From Chitinophaga hostae (GTDB lineage Bacteria; Bacteroidota; Bacteroidia; Chitinophagales; Chitinophagaceae), in assembly GCF_018224885.1 (NCBI RefSeq), contig NZ_JAGTXB010000009.1, forward strand, positions 1 to 64,000: a stretch of DNA of 64,000 bases, read 5' to 3'. Positions 26,470 through 36,299 of the stretch are shown here, in pieces. The notes beneath the pieces were generated by a model. The model saw only the letters and a program-made list of their open reading frames with translations. It searched no databases and was not told the origin of the DNA. Position 1 is the stretch's first letter. Every line of letters begins with the position of its first letter. A program made the position numbers and the translations under genes.

Positions 26470-27060
26470 ATGCAGGATGCAACAGATGAAATACTGTGTA
26501 AAAGGATAATGGAGAGAGATGAGACGGCCTTCCGCGAATTGTATGAAAAATACCGGGATCCCATATACGGCTATACACTTAAGCTTTGCGGCCTGCCCGA
26601 TGTGGCATCCGATGCAGTACAGGAAGTATTTATGAAGATATGGCTGAAACGGGAACACCTGAATCCCGCATTGTCGCTCAAAGCCTACCTCTTTACCAGC
26701 ACCCGCCATTACGTATTCGATTACCTGAAAAAGGCAGTACACGATAAAAATTTCCGCGAACATTTTCTGCAACTGTACACAGAAGATACCGGTGCTATGG
26801 AGGATATCCTCTACACCCGCCAGCTGGAGACTATCAAAATGACTGCTATCGCCCAACTGCCCGCCCAACGGCAACGGATTTTCAGGATGAGTAAAATGCA
26901 GGGACTTTCCAACCAGGAAATCGCCGACCACCTGGGTATTTCCGTTAATACCGTCAGAGACCAGCTGGTAAAGGCTTCCCGCTTTGTACGGCATTACCTT
27001 TGCCACCACGCTGATATCACCGTAGTGATGGCCGTTTTTTGTCACATCTGCCATCAATAA
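26470..27060 (+). CDS. ECF RNA polymerase sigma factor
   Basis: 196 aa. Sigma-70 region 2 (FRELYEKYRDPIYGYTLKLC; AVQEVFMKIW) and region 4 HTH (LPAQRQRIFRMSKMQGLSNQ, then EIADHLGISVNTVRDQL). The C-terminus ends in a short hydrophobic tail. It is followed by a FecR anti-sigma factor, SusC and SusD: the Bacteroidota cell-surface-signalling arrangement in which a substrate-loaded receptor releases the sigma factor. Its likely target is its own operon. Confidence 0.93.
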   Translation: MQDATDEILCKRIMERDETAFRELYEKYRDPIYGYTLKLCGLPDVASDAVQEVFMKIWLKREHLNPALSLKAYLFTSTRHYVFDYLKKAVHDKNFREHFLQLYTEDTGAMEDILYTRQLETIKMTAIAQLPAQRQRIFRMSKMQGLSNQEIADHLGISVNTVRDQLVKASRFVRHYLCHHADITVVMAVFCHICHQ

Positions 27061-27130
27061 AAAAATATTTTTCCCCCCGATCGTCTTTTAGATCATCCCG
27101 ATCGTATTACTATCATGTCAACGAGGAACA

Positions 27131-28120
27131 ATGGAAGAAAATAAGGACCGGATCAAAGCCCTTTTTATCAAACAGGCGCAAGGCAAAGCCACAGCAGAAG
27201 AGCAGGAACAGCTCCTCGCCTGGCTGCTAAATGAGCCTGCACCGGATGCTTTGCCCGAAGTGGAAGATGTATGGATACCCGGAACTGGTTCCGTAATGCC
27301 TGCTCCGGATGCCGCAGCAGTATGGAACACTATTATGGAGGCGTCCCCGGAAGCTATCGTTATCCCGTGGTGGAAAAAGTCCGGATTTAGAGTGGCTGCC
27401 GCCCTGATCCCGTTAATTGGCCTGGCTTCCCTCGCTGTATTTTACTATAGAGAGAAGAACGACCGCCGCGTTTTTGTCAACAATACAAAACAGGTACAAA
27501 CCATTCAGCTGGAAGATGGTACGGTCATCCGGCTCAATCAGCACAGCCGCCTGTCCCTGAACAAGTCTTTCACGGCCGGCAACCGCCGTGAAGTATGGCT
27601 CAGCGGAGAAGCTTTTTTTACGGTACACCATCAGGCCACGAAACCCTTTATAGTACACGCTGCCAACCTGGTAGATGTTAATGTACTGGGCACCGCCTTC
27701 AACGTCAATACCGCTAATGGCACCGCCGCAGTAGTACTGAATGAAGGCAGCGTAAAAGTAAATGCAGGCACCCCAGCACAACCGGTATCACTGCTGCTGA
27801 AACCAGGGGAAAAAGCCAGCTTTGACGCCAAAACACAGGTGCTGTCGCGACAAAAAGTAGACACACTTTTCCAGACCTCCTGGAAATATAACCTGCTGGC
27901 ATTTAAAAGCGAACCGTTGAAAATAGTGATGCAAAAACTGGCAGAACAATATGATTATAAAGTAGCATTCGAAGAAAAAGACATGGAGCAGTTGCTTTTT
28001 ACCGGATATCTTCCGACCAACAATCTCCAACAGGCGATCCTTACAATAGAACAGTCGTTTAACTTGAAATTCATTTTACAGCACAACATTATTCACGTGA
28101 ACAACAAAAAAATCCTTTAG
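27131..28120 (+). CDS. FecR-type anti-sigma factor
   Basis: 329 aa. A cytoplasmic N-terminal sigma-binding part (1-80), one transmembrane helix (about 88-106, AAALIPLIGLASLAVFYY), a periplasmic FecR domain (VQTIQLEDGTVIRLNQHSRL; GEAFFTVHHQATKPFIV; VLGTAFNV; KPGEKA) and a C-terminal DUF4974-like domain (about 250-327) that contacts the receptor. It links SusC occupancy to the ECF sigma factor upstream. Confidence 0.93.
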   Translation: MEENKDRIKALFIKQAQGKATAEEQEQLLAWLLNEPAPDALPEVEDVWIPGTGSVMPAPDAAAVWNTIMEASPEAIVIPWWKKSGFRVAAALIPLIGLASLAVFYYREKNDRRVFVNNTKQVQTIQLEDGTVIRLNQHSRLSLNKSFTAGNRREVWLSGEAFFTVHHQATKPFIVHAANLVDVNVLGTAFNVNTANGTAAVVLNEGSVKVNAGTPAQPVSLLLKPGEKASFDAKTQVLSRQKVDTLFQTSWKYNLLAFKSEPLKIVMQKLAEQYDYKVAFEEKDMEQLLFTGYLPTNNLQQAILTIEQSFNLKFILQHNIIHVNNKKIL

Positions 28121-28139
28121 ACACAGCCAAAATTTAGTT

Positions 28140-31100
28140 ATGAAAAAAATTAAATCAATCAGCTTCCGGCTGATAATGGTTACCGCTTTGCTATGCTGTT
28201 TGCAATGGTCCAAAGCACAAACAGCAAAAGGCGCCGCCCGCGAAAATCATACCGCGGCAGTACCGCTTATTACCGTCATCAACCAACTGGAAGCCCGGTT
28301 CGATGTCCGGTTTAGCTACAATACCAACCTGCTGAAGGGAAAAAATATTGTACTGCAAAGCACCAACGTATTTGAAGCAGACAACATCGAAAGTAACCTG
28401 AATAAATACATTGCACCACTCGGTCTCATCTGCAAAAAAATAGATGGTAAACTATACGTGGTAAAAACAACCGAAACCAACCCCGCCCAAACAAAACTCA
28501 CCGTAGATGAGGTGGTGGCACAAAAACAAACCGTTAAAGGTGCAGTAAAGGACTCTCTCGGAAATGCCTTACCAGGCGTGATTGTACAGGTAAAGGGTAC
28601 TTCCAGGGCCACCGTAACCAACACAAACGGTGAGTTCTCCCTTGACAATGTAAACGATGGCGATGTACTGCTTTTTAACCTGCTGGGCTATACGCCAAAA
28701 GAATATATCGTAAATGGAAATCAACCCATCAGCATAGTACTGAATGATCAGGCTATTAACATCGACCAGGTAGTGGTAACCGCTCTCGGTATCAAACGCG
28801 CAGAGAAAGCCCTGGGATATGCCGTACAAAAGGTAAAAGGCGAGGCGGTACAAACGGTAAAAGGGGTAGATATGGCCACTTCCCTCACCGGCCAGGTATC
28901 AGGACTGGTAGTAAAAAATTCTACCGAGTTTTTCGCCAAACCTACTATTGAGCTCAGAGGCGAGGAAGCATTGCTGGTAATAGATGGGGTACCCTATGCC
29001 AACATGACCCTGCGCGATGTTCCCGCAGATGATATCGAAAGCCTCGATGTGCTCAAAGGCCCTACCGCTTCTGCATTATACGGCTCCCGGGCAGCCGGTG
29101 GCGTACTCCTGATCACCACCAAAAAAGGATCAGGCACCGGCCTCGCTGTTAACATCAACAGCAACACCATGCTGCAAAGCGGTTTCCTGGCCATCCCTAA
29201 AACACAATCGTCTTACGGCCGCGGACAATACGGCGAAATAGACAACGACTATGTATGGGGACCAAAACTGGATGTGGGAAATACCGCGAGAGACTGGAAT
29301 CCGCAAACAAAACAGTTTGAAGATAACCGCCCGTTGAACTCAGTAGGGAAAAATAACCTGAAAAATTTCATGGAGCTGGGCCTCATCACCAACAACAATA
29401 TCAACGTATCCCAAAGCGGAAAATATGGAAGCTTCCGCGCATCCATGAACCATATTTGCAACAAAGGGCAATTCCCCAATGCTAAAATGAATATGTACAA
29501 TTTTACCCTCGGCGGTGAATTGAAAGCAACAGAGAAATTTACCCTCGAAGGTCACATGGGCGTAAGTAAAAGAATAGCGCCGCAAACATGGGGTACCGGC
29601 TACGGTAACCAGGGCTATATCTATCAGCTCACCATGTGGACAGGCCCTGAGTATGATATCCGCCAGTATCGCGACTACTGGAAAGTACCAAACAAAACAC
29701 AAAACTGGATGTATACCAACTGGTACGATAATCCTTACCTGATTGCCAACGAAAAACTATATGGCATACAACAGAATACCACCAATGCAAGTTTAACGGC
29801 TAACTATAAATTTAATTCCGACCTCACCCTCCTGGTACGCCTGGGTTATGACGTGTACAGCAATAAATCAACACAAACTAATCCTATGGCCAATATTTAC
29901 TCTACCAGGGGTGGCTGGAACGCAAAAGGATTATACAGCATTAACAGCTCCTGGGGCTGGAGCACCAACAACGACGCGATCCTGAGTTACACCAAAAAAG
30001 CAGGCAACTGGAATTTTGACGCCATGGCAGGTGGCACCATCTACTATTATCAGAAAGAAGGACTGCTCGCCTCTACTAAAAACGGATTGGTATCGCCTAC
30101 TTATTTTTCCTTGAATGGCTCTGTAGAAGCACCGACTTTTAATCCTTCCTATATCAGTAACCAGGTAAACAGCTTGTACGGAAGACTGGCAGTGAGCTGG
30201 AAGAATACGGTTTTTGTGGATGCAACAGGCCGTAACGACTGGAACTCTGCGCAACCTAAAGCTAACAGGGCTTACTTTTATCCTTCTGTTGGATCAAGTG
30301 TGGTATTATCCGAGTTATTCAAAATGCCCGCATTTACCGATATGTGGAAGATCCGTGGCTCCTGGGCTACTTTTAAAACACCGGCAGATCCATATGATAT
30401 CAACCGTCTCTATAGCACCAGTACCGGTGTATGGAATGGCGCAAACTCGGCCAGGTATCCCAATCGCCTGCTGGGCGCCAATATCCTGCCCAGCTCACAA
30501 CGTACCTGGGAAATTGGTACTGCCGCCTACCTGTTTAAAAAACGCCTGAATGTAGACGTTGCCTATTTTAATAAATATTATTATAACCAACAGGACCTTG
30601 TGCCTATCTCCGGCGCCAGCGGGTTTGATTCCACACTGGTAAACACCGGGGAAACCTATGTGAGAAAAGGCGTGGAAATTACCATCGGCGGCACCGTCAT
30701 CAAAAAGAAAAATTTCCAATGGGTATCTACCATCAACTGGTCTAATCAACACCGCTATTATGTAAACCTCGATTCTGTCTATTCTGCCAAAAAGCCCTGG
30801 GTGAAAACAAAGGAAAGGCTCGATGCCATGACAGATTACTACTGGTTAAGAGATCCCAATGGTAACATCATTCATAACAATGGTATCCCGGTAGAAAGTG
30901 ACTATGAAAAACTGTATGGTTATACAGATCCTGCTTTCAGTTTCGGTTTTATCAATACGTTCTACATCGGCAACTTTACGGTAGGACTCAATATAGACGG
31001 TCGTATCGGCGGATGGATGTACAATTATATCTATGATAAGATGTGGGATTCAGGTACTAACCCTGAGTCAGATAACGAGTTCCGTTATGATGAAGTGGTA

Positions 31101-31490
31101 AATGGGGGAACTAACTATGTGGGTAAAGGCGTAAAGGTAACTTCAGGCAGCGTCGCCTATGATAACTTTGGTAAGATCGTAAGTGATAACCGTCAATATG
31201 CAGCCAACGATACCAAAGTTTCTTACCAGGACTATGCACAGAATTTCAGAGGCGGTGATCGCGGTATTCAGAAAAAATCTTTTGTGAAAGTCCGTGAACT
31301 CTCTGTAGGGTATCGTTTCCCGGCGAATACACTGGCACGTACCGGCATCAAAAATGCATCTGTTTCCGTTACCGCACAGAACCTGTTCCTCTTTACAAAA
31401 TTCAAATTTTCAGATCCCGATGTGGACGACGAAAACCTGAACTCTCCGTCACAGCGGATGATAGGGGTTAATTTTAAAGTAGGGTTCTAG
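28140..31490 (+). CDS. SusC/RagA-family TonB-dependent transporter with STN domain
   Basis: 1116 aa. Signal peptide 1-26; STN signalling domain about 45-112 (LITVINQLEARFDVRFSYNT); carboxypeptidase-regulatory-like domain about 129-213 (KGAVKDSLGNALPGVIVQVK); plug about 215-340 (VVVTALGIKRAEKALGYAVQ; the SusC signature VLKGPTASALYGSRAAGGV); then the beta barrel. The STN domain is what senses and signals to the FecR protein upstream. The substrate is probably an oligosaccharide or peptide. No glycoside hydrolase is next to it. Confidence 0.95.
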   Translation: MKKIKSISFRLIMVTALLCCLQWSKAQTAKGAARENHTAAVPLITVINQLEARFDVRFSYNTNLLKGKNIVLQSTNVFEADNIESNLNKYIAPLGLICKKIDGKLYVVKTTETNPAQTKLTVDEVVAQKQTVKGAVKDSLGNALPGVIVQVKGTSRATVTNTNGEFSLDNVNDGDVLLFNLLGYTPKEYIVNGNQPISIVLNDQAINIDQVVVTALGIKRAEKALGYAVQKVKGEAVQTVKGVDMATSLTGQVSGLVVKNSTEFFAKPTIELRGEEALLVIDGVPYANMTLRDVPADDIESLDVLKGPTASALYGSRAAGGVLLITTKKGSGTGLAVNINSNTMLQSGFLAIPKTQSSYGRGQYGEIDNDYVWGPKLDVGNTARDWNPQTKQFEDNRPLNSVGKNNLKNFMELGLITNNNINVSQSGKYGSFRASMNHICNKGQFPNAKMNMYNFTLGGELKATEKFTLEGHMGVSKRIAPQTWGTGYGNQGYIYQLTMWTGPEYDIRQYRDYWKVPNKTQNWMYTNWYDNPYLIANEKLYGIQQNTTNASLTANYKFNSDLTLLVRLGYDVYSNKSTQTNPMANIYSTRGGWNAKGLYSINSSWGWSTNNDAILSYTKKAGNWNFDAMAGGTIYYYQKEGLLASTKNGLVSPTYFSLNGSVEAPTFNPSYISNQVNSLYGRLAVSWKNTVFVDATGRNDWNSAQPKANRAYFYPSVGSSVVLSELFKMPAFTDMWKIRGSWATFKTPADPYDINRLYSTSTGVWNGANSARYPNRLLGANILPSSQRTWEIGTAAYLFKKRLNVDVAYFNKYYYNQQDLVPISGASGFDSTLVNTGETYVRKGVEITIGGTVIKKKNFQWVSTINWSNQHRYYVNLDSVYSAKKPWVKTKERLDAMTDYYWLRDPNGNIIHNNGIPVESDYEKLYGYTDPAFSFGFINTFYIGNFTVGLNIDGRIGGWMYNYIYDKMWDSGTNPESDNEFRYDEVVNGGTNYVGKGVKVTSGSVAYDNFGKIVSDNRQYAANDTKVSYQDYAQNFRGGDRGIQKKSFVKVRELSVGYRFPANTLARTGIKNASVSVTAQNLFLFTKFKFSDPDVDDENLNSPSQRMIGVNFKVGF

Positions 31491-31514
31491 TCTTTCATCC
31501 TCAAAGCAAATCAA

Positions 31515-33074
31515 ATGAAAAATAATTCACTGAAGTATATATTGGCAATACCGTTCGCGGTAACTATGATGGCGGGATGTTCCAAATTTGATAAGATCAA
31601 TTCCAATCCTAATCAAACCGCACAGGTAGGTTCAGATCTGCTGGCCACCAACATGATCCTGAATGTTACCCGTACCAGTATCAGCACTACAAAAGGGTTT
31701 ATGCAGCCATACCTGCTGGGTAAATACCTTACCTGGGGAGAAGGACAGGAGAATTTACAGTATAATAAATTCGGGAGAAGTAATTTCGACAGGCTGTTAC
31801 AGCTGCGGAACATTCCCCCGATGATCAACTATGCGCTGGACGAAGAGTTGAGAAAATCATACAGCGCACTGGGGCATTTTATCAGGGCCTGGCAGTTTTT
31901 CCAGACCACAATGCAGGTAGGTGATATCCCTTATTCCCAGGCAGGAAAAGGGGAGGCCAATGATATCATTCAACCGGCATATGATACGCAGAAAGAGGTG
32001 TTCCTTGGCATCTTGAATGAACTCGACAGCGCCAATATTTTATTCGCAGGCGGTAAAGACTTTACCGGCGATCCTGTCTATGGCGGTAAAATAGATAATT
32101 GGCAACGTCTTACCAACAGCTTTGAATTGCATGTGTTGATGAATCTTTACCGGAAAACGGGTGATGCCGATCTGAAGGTCATTACTCGCTTTAAAGATAT
32201 AGTTGCCAACAGGCCATTGATGCGTTCCTATACAGATAATTTTGCGCTCACTTATACTCCGGCAGCCGGACAAAATTATCCCTGGTCAGATGTTCCCGCC
32301 GGTTCCGGTAATTCATTTGTAAAATCGAATTATACCATGCTTTCCGCAACGCTGATAAATCCGCTGAAAGCGTTACAGGACCGCCGCCTTTTCTATTATG
32401 CAAAACCATCTCCCGTAAAAATTGCTGCCGGTAAACTGGCCAACGATTGGGATGCATATGTAGGAGCAGAACCCTCCAATGCATTTTCCGCGCTGCAAAC
32501 GATGCGGGTATCCAAAGATTATTCAGATCTGAACAACCGCTATGTAAACCTTGTAAATGCAGAACCGGTAAGCGTATTCAGCTACGCTGAATTGCAATTC
32601 GTGTTGGCGGAAGCTACTATCCGTGGATGGATTGCTGCTACGCCGGCGCAAATTTATTACGCAAATGGGATTACCAACGCCATGAAGTTTACCGCAGCGT
32701 ACACACCTGATCAGGCCGACTTTCATCACAACATGAAAATGGATGACACCTACATTCAGGGCTATGTTACGTCCGTAGCGCTTACCGGCAATATGGAAAA
32801 TCAGCTGTCGCAGATCATATTACAAAAGTACCTGGCAGGTTTCCTGCAAGGCTGCAACTACAATGCATGGTATGAGCACCGGCGCACCGGTTATCCTGCA
32901 TTTGTGCTCAATTCATCTACCAATCTTAATACACCGGGTACACAGTTTCCGGTGAGATGGCTGTATCCCGCCAATGAATTGAGTTACAACAATGCCAATA
33001 TGGATAAAGCATTGCAACGCCAGTTTGGAGGAAGTGATAATGTGAACAGTGTGATGTGGTTATTAAAAGACTAA
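31515..33074 (+). CDS. SusD/RagB-like outer-membrane lipoprotein
   Basis: 519 aa. Lipoprotein signal with lipobox MMAGC (Cys22), then the SusD-like_2-type helical (TPR) fold: KFDKINSNPNQT, the GDIPYSQAGKGE region, and the C-terminal YELRRTGYP-type segment (here WYEHRRTGYPAF). SusD proteins cap the SusC transporter and bind the ligand outside the cell. 24 bp after susC, last gene of the sigma-FecR-SusC-SusD operon, closed by a long palindrome terminator. Confidence 0.92.
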   Translation: MKNNSLKYILAIPFAVTMMAGCSKFDKINSNPNQTAQVGSDLLATNMILNVTRTSISTTKGFMQPYLLGKYLTWGEGQENLQYNKFGRSNFDRLLQLRNIPPMINYALDEELRKSYSALGHFIRAWQFFQTTMQVGDIPYSQAGKGEANDIIQPAYDTQKEVFLGILNELDSANILFAGGKDFTGDPVYGGKIDNWQRLTNSFELHVLMNLYRKTGDADLKVITRFKDIVANRPLMRSYTDNFALTYTPAAGQNYPWSDVPAGSGNSFVKSNYTMLSATLINPLKALQDRRLFYYAKPSPVKIAAGKLANDWDAYVGAEPSNAFSALQTMRVSKDYSDLNNRYVNLVNAEPVSVFSYAELQFVLAEATIRGWIAATPAQIYYANGITNAMKFTAAYTPDQADFHHNMKMDDTYIQGYVTSVALTGNMENQLSQIILQKYLAGFLQGCNYNAWYEHRRTGYPAFVLNSSTNLNTPGTQFPVRWLYPANELSYNNANMDKALQRQFGGSDNVNSVMWLLKD

Positions 33075-33083
33075 CGGGTTATC

Positions 33084-33135
33084 ATATAAAAGCACATGGC
33101 CGGCATTTATAAATGCCGGCCATGTGCTTTTATAT
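33084..33135. terminator. Perfect 52-bp palindrome, bidirectional terminator
   Basis: The sequence from 33084 equals its own reverse complement over 52 bp (starting ATATAAAAGCACATGGCC, centre TTTATAAA). It folds as a 24-bp stem. It lies between the SusD gene and a convergent lipoprotein gene and could stop both transcripts. Confidence 0.75.
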
Positions 33136-33142
33136 AGTAAGG

Positions 33143-33532
33143 CTAATATACTCTTGCGTAAACTGCGCCATTGGCATCTATAATTTCTGCAGGCATCATT
33201 GTGAGCAGGTTGTTTTTTATTTCAATGTAATTTTTAAACTGACTGCCTGTTTCAAGCAACCACATCTTCCCATCCGGTGTATCTGTTTGTTTGAGTGTAT
33301 ATGACGCCGAAAGTTGTTCTGCATCATTTACAAACAACCGGTAGGTGCCATGATGGAAGATGATTTCCTGTTTATTGGTAACGGGGCTGCCTTGGCCGCT
33401 GATGCCACCGGTAATCTTTACCAGTACCCATTTTCCTTCAATTTGAACAAGAGGGCTGTTATCCTCTTTTTTCCGGCAACCGGAAAAAATGATCAATAAT
33501 AAAAGTGTGATAATCCGGTAATTAATTTTCAT
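33143..33532 (-). CDS. Hypothetical lipoprotein (129 aa)
   Basis: Lipobox IFSGC (Cys19), then a small beta-rich domain (GKWVLVKITGGISGQGS; YRLFVNDAEQLSASYTLK) reminiscent of lipocalin-like lipoproteins of Bacteroidota. No named family can be assigned. It is 12 bp downstream of another lipoprotein gene on the same strand and probably co-transcribed. Confidence 0.75.
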   Translation of the reverse strand: MKINYRIITLLLLIIFSGCRKKEDNSPLVQIEGKWVLVKITGGISGQGSPVTNKQEIIFHHGTYRLFVNDAEQLSASYTLKQTDTPDGKMWLLETGSQFKNYIEIKNNLLTMMPAEIIDANGAVYARVY

Positions 33533-33544
33533 ATCAGGGAATTT

Positions 33545-34030
33545 TTAATCGCCCAATAACTTACAATTGGCGATGGTTTGATTTATTTTCTTCTGAAAAT
33601 CATCCATATAAGGTACGTGAATGCCGTAGTCTATCGAAATGTTGGTGGTATCCGCCGGTGCTTTTTGTATGCTGGTAAATGTCTGAAATGCATTGTCGGC
33701 AGTGCCAAGCTGGCTATAACTGGCTATCTGAGAATCTGCTTTGATACTGGCTATGGGGAAGCTGCTGAGGTATTGTTTCAGGCTGTCGTGAATATTATCT
33801 GCAAGCCTGGTGCTGGTGCTTCCTTGTGCGGTAATGGTAATTTCGTAGCTGGCCTCCGGTGTGATCTGCAGTTTTTTCGTGTTTGCGCGTGGCATACTAC
33901 CGCCGCCAAAACTGATAAAAAGGGCGTTCGCTTCAGGCGTAATAACAGGAACCTCATTTTTATGGTTACAGGCAACGATGCTGATAGATGCAGATAGCAA
34001 AACTGCTAACAGTGATTGGGCCGGCGTCAT
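33545..34030 (-). CDS. Hypothetical lipoprotein (161 aa)
   Basis: Signal with lipobox SIVAC (Cys21). The mature part is beta/alpha mixed with no recognised motif. First gene of a two-gene lipoprotein operon (with 33143). The closeness to the SusD locus is convergent, so it is not part of that operon. Confidence 0.7.
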   Translation of the reverse strand: MTPAQSLLAVLLSASISIVACNHKNEVPVITPEANALFISFGGGSMPRANTKKLQITPEASYEITITAQGSTSTRLADNIHDSLKQYLSSFPIASIKADSQIASYSQLGTADNAFQTFTSIQKAPADTTNISIDYGIHVPYMDDFQKKINQTIANCKLLGD

Positions 34031-34181
34031 ACTAAGGGTTGTTTGTATATTAAGCGTTGGGAGCGGGGAGAAAGTTACAATGGCGATTGATATTTAGGTA
34101 GCTTGATAAGGGGAGAAAAAGCCACCTGACGTGGTATCACGTCAGAAAAATATTTGAGAGAGGTACAAAAAACGGGGCGCC

Positions 34182-34655
34182 TTAATTCACGATCTTATTA
34201 GCGCAGCTGCTACTGGCAAAGGCTTCCGGTTTGGCTTTAAAAGCAAAGCCCATACCCAGGATATATCCCATTGCTTCGCGCAGCGCCAGGTTACTTTTGA
34301 ACTGAGGATTGGTATTGATATCAGCGTGTACTTCCATGTCTACATCATATTCTGTAAACAGGTCGCACAGCTCATAGGCAATCTCAATACTCTTTGCTAC
34401 TTCTACCAGCATACGTTCCTTGATAGAATAGCGATCTTTGGTTTTTTCGTTGTGGATAAACATAAATCCGCCGTGGCCTTCCCGGAGGAAAACAATCACC
34501 GTCGCAAATTCTGTATCCAGTCCTTTTACCTGGGAATCGGTGCCAATGCATACTTTCAAACGAAACCCCCTGGCGGTTTCGCGAACAATGGCCTGCCGTA
34601 CTTCTTCCTTGACCGGAAGGTGGATGACCTCTCCATTAAATCTTCTCCATTGCAT
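34182..34655 (-). CDS. YkuK-family RNase H-like protein
   Basis: 157 aa from ATG 34655; the earlier in-frame start at 34685 is TTG and less likely. It is the DUF458/YkuK family, which has an RNase H-like fold: VCIGTDSQ, EFATVIVFLREGHGGFMF, then VDMEVHADINTNPQFKSN with acidic residues at positions that would bind metal. No demonstrated function in this lineage that I know of. Monocistronic. Confidence 0.82.
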   Translation of the reverse strand: MQWRRFNGEVIHLPVKEEVRQAIVRETARGFRLKVCIGTDSQVKGLDTEFATVIVFLREGHGGFMFIHNEKTKDRYSIKERMLVEVAKSIEIAYELCDLFTEYDVDMEVHADINTNPQFKSNLALREAMGYILGMGFAFKAKPEAFASSSCANKIVN

Positions 34656-34862
34656 AAAATGTATAGTTAAAGGGTGAACATGCAAATCTGGGTTATGCTA
34701 TAATGCCTGCCTGTTGAAGTAATACCATGCGTTTATTGGGTCAACAATATGGGATGCATTTCATTGGGGGATAACAGCAATATATACGAATATACGAAAA
34801 AGCTGCTAGCAAACACTAACAGCTTCATGTTAAAAAAATAAGAAGATATACGGGAGATGTGG

Positions 34863-35240
34863 CTAAAACTGGCCAGTACTCAGCAACACCAGTGTACAGG
34901 CTTCCACCGGTTGTATATGATGTTGCCTGGCAAGAGACGACAGTTCCTCGTTTTCCGCGCCCGGATTAAAGATGATGCGGCGCGGCTGCAACTGCAGGAT
35001 ATAGTCGTAATACTCCTTCTGCGCTACAGGGTTCAGATACATGGTAACGGTATCTACATTTTCAAGTGCCGGGTGTTCTGTAATAACTGGTGTATCGCCA
35101 ATAACGGCCGCGCGTTTTCCAATAGCCACTACCGGATGTCCTTTAGCGGTAAGTCTGCCAACGGCCATGTTGCTGTATCTTTCCGGGTTGGGCGATGCGC
35201 CCAGTACCACTGTAAGTTTTTTATCGTTGTTGGTTTCCAT
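34863..35240 (-). CDS. CoA-binding domain protein
   Basis: 125 aa Rossmann protein of the YccU/CoA-binding family: VVLGASPNPERYSNMAVGRL with the nucleotide-binding loop, HPVVAIGKR and IIFNPGAEN. It probably binds CoA or acyl-CoA; its cellular role is unknown. 18 bp downstream of the epimerase gene, same strand. A TAAATTAG sequence ends 4 bp before its ATG (one mismatch to the -7 consensus). Confidence 0.85.
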   Translation of the reverse strand: METNNDKKLTVVLGASPNPERYSNMAVGRLTAKGHPVVAIGKRAAVIGDTPVITEHPALENVDTVTMYLNPVAQKEYYDYILQLQPRRIIFNPGAENEELSSLARQHHIQPVEACTLVLLSTGQF

Positions 35241-35258
35241 ACCACTAATTTACGGAAT

Positions 35259-36212
35259 TCAGCACAAGTGATAAGCGCTCCGGGGCACGTGCGTTAGTAT
35301 ATCATCGAAGGCATCTTTCAACTGTGGAAATGCAAACGTAAAACCTGCCCGCAGTACCCTGGAAGGTAGTACCCACCTGCTTTTCAGCAGTAGCTCCGTT
35401 TCGGTACCGATCATGGCTGCACCGATTTTTAAAAGCGGCGCCGGTGCCGGCAGGCCAAACAGGTGACCGGCAGCCTTCCTCAAAGTACGCATAAACACTT
35501 CATTGGTAACAGGATGAGGCGCAGTACAGTTATAAACTCCCTGTTGCGCATTATTTTCGTATAGCCACGCCACCATCCGGCACACATCTGTAATATGTAT
35601 CCAGGTATACATCTGCCTGCCATTACCCTGCCGGCCTCCCAGGCCCAACTTTAACAGGTGCAGGTAGGGCTGCATAACACCACCTGGCTGCCAGCCTAAA
35701 GTAACGCCTATACGCAGTACGATTTTTCGTGTATGCGGTAAGGTAATATCGTTAAATGTCTGCTCCCATAATTTACATACCTGCACAGAGAAATCATCGG
35801 CTATTTCCCCGTTAAACTCGTCCTGGGGGCGATCTTCCGCATGCCGGTATATGGTAGCGCTGCCGGCGTTGATCCACACCTTTGGCGGAACTTTTAACGT
35901 GCCTATCGCTGCTCCCAAAACCCGGGTGGCATTTACCCTGCTGCTCATGATGGCTGCCTTATTTTGAGGCGTATAACGGCAGTTCACACTTTTACCGGTA
36001 AGGTTAATCAACAGATCCGCATTTTCCAGTGCGGCAACCCAGTCACCCGGGTGTTCGCCATCCCATTTCACATAACTGGTACGCCCGGAGGCCGCCTGCG
36101 GACGACGGGTGAGTATTACGATATCGTTTTTATCACCAAAATGCGCGACCAGGCTTTTACCGATAAAACCGGTACCGGCGGCAATAACGATACGTTTATT
36201 TTCCAGGTTCAT
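35259..36212 (-). CDS. TIGR01777-family epimerase-like NAD(P)-binding protein
   Basis: About 317 aa from ATG 36212, which places the Rossmann motif (IVIAAGTGFIGKSL) at the N-terminus as in relatives; an ATG at 36248 would add 12 residues. Extended-SDR features: LINLTGKSVNCRYTP, VNATRVLGAAI, the SAT segment and a C-terminal DUF1731-type tail (LPSRVLRAGFTFAFPQLKDA). The YfcH/SulA relatives lack known substrates. In a cluster with a GbsR-type regulator and a membrane protein. Confidence 0.88.
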   Translation of the reverse strand: MNLENKRIVIAAGTGFIGKSLVAHFGDKNDIVILTRRPQAASGRTSYVKWDGEHPGDWVAALENADLLINLTGKSVNCRYTPQNKAAIMSSRVNATRVLGAAIGTLKVPPKVWINAGSATIYRHAEDRPQDEFNGEIADDFSVQVCKLWEQTFNDITLPHTRKIVLRIGVTLGWQPGGVMQPYLHLLKLGLGGRQGNGRQMYTWIHITDVCRMVAWLYENNAQQGVYNCTAPHPVTNEVFMRTLRKAAGHLFGLPAPAPLLKIGAAMIGTETELLLKSRWVLPSRVLRAGFTFAFPQLKDAFDDILTHVPRSAYHLC

Positions 36213-36299
36213 GTCAATACGCCATGAAGCTCTTTCTTCTTTTTCCATGTTTCAGAATATTCAGTAAATAATGAAATGTAAAGGCAAAAAAACGATTGC

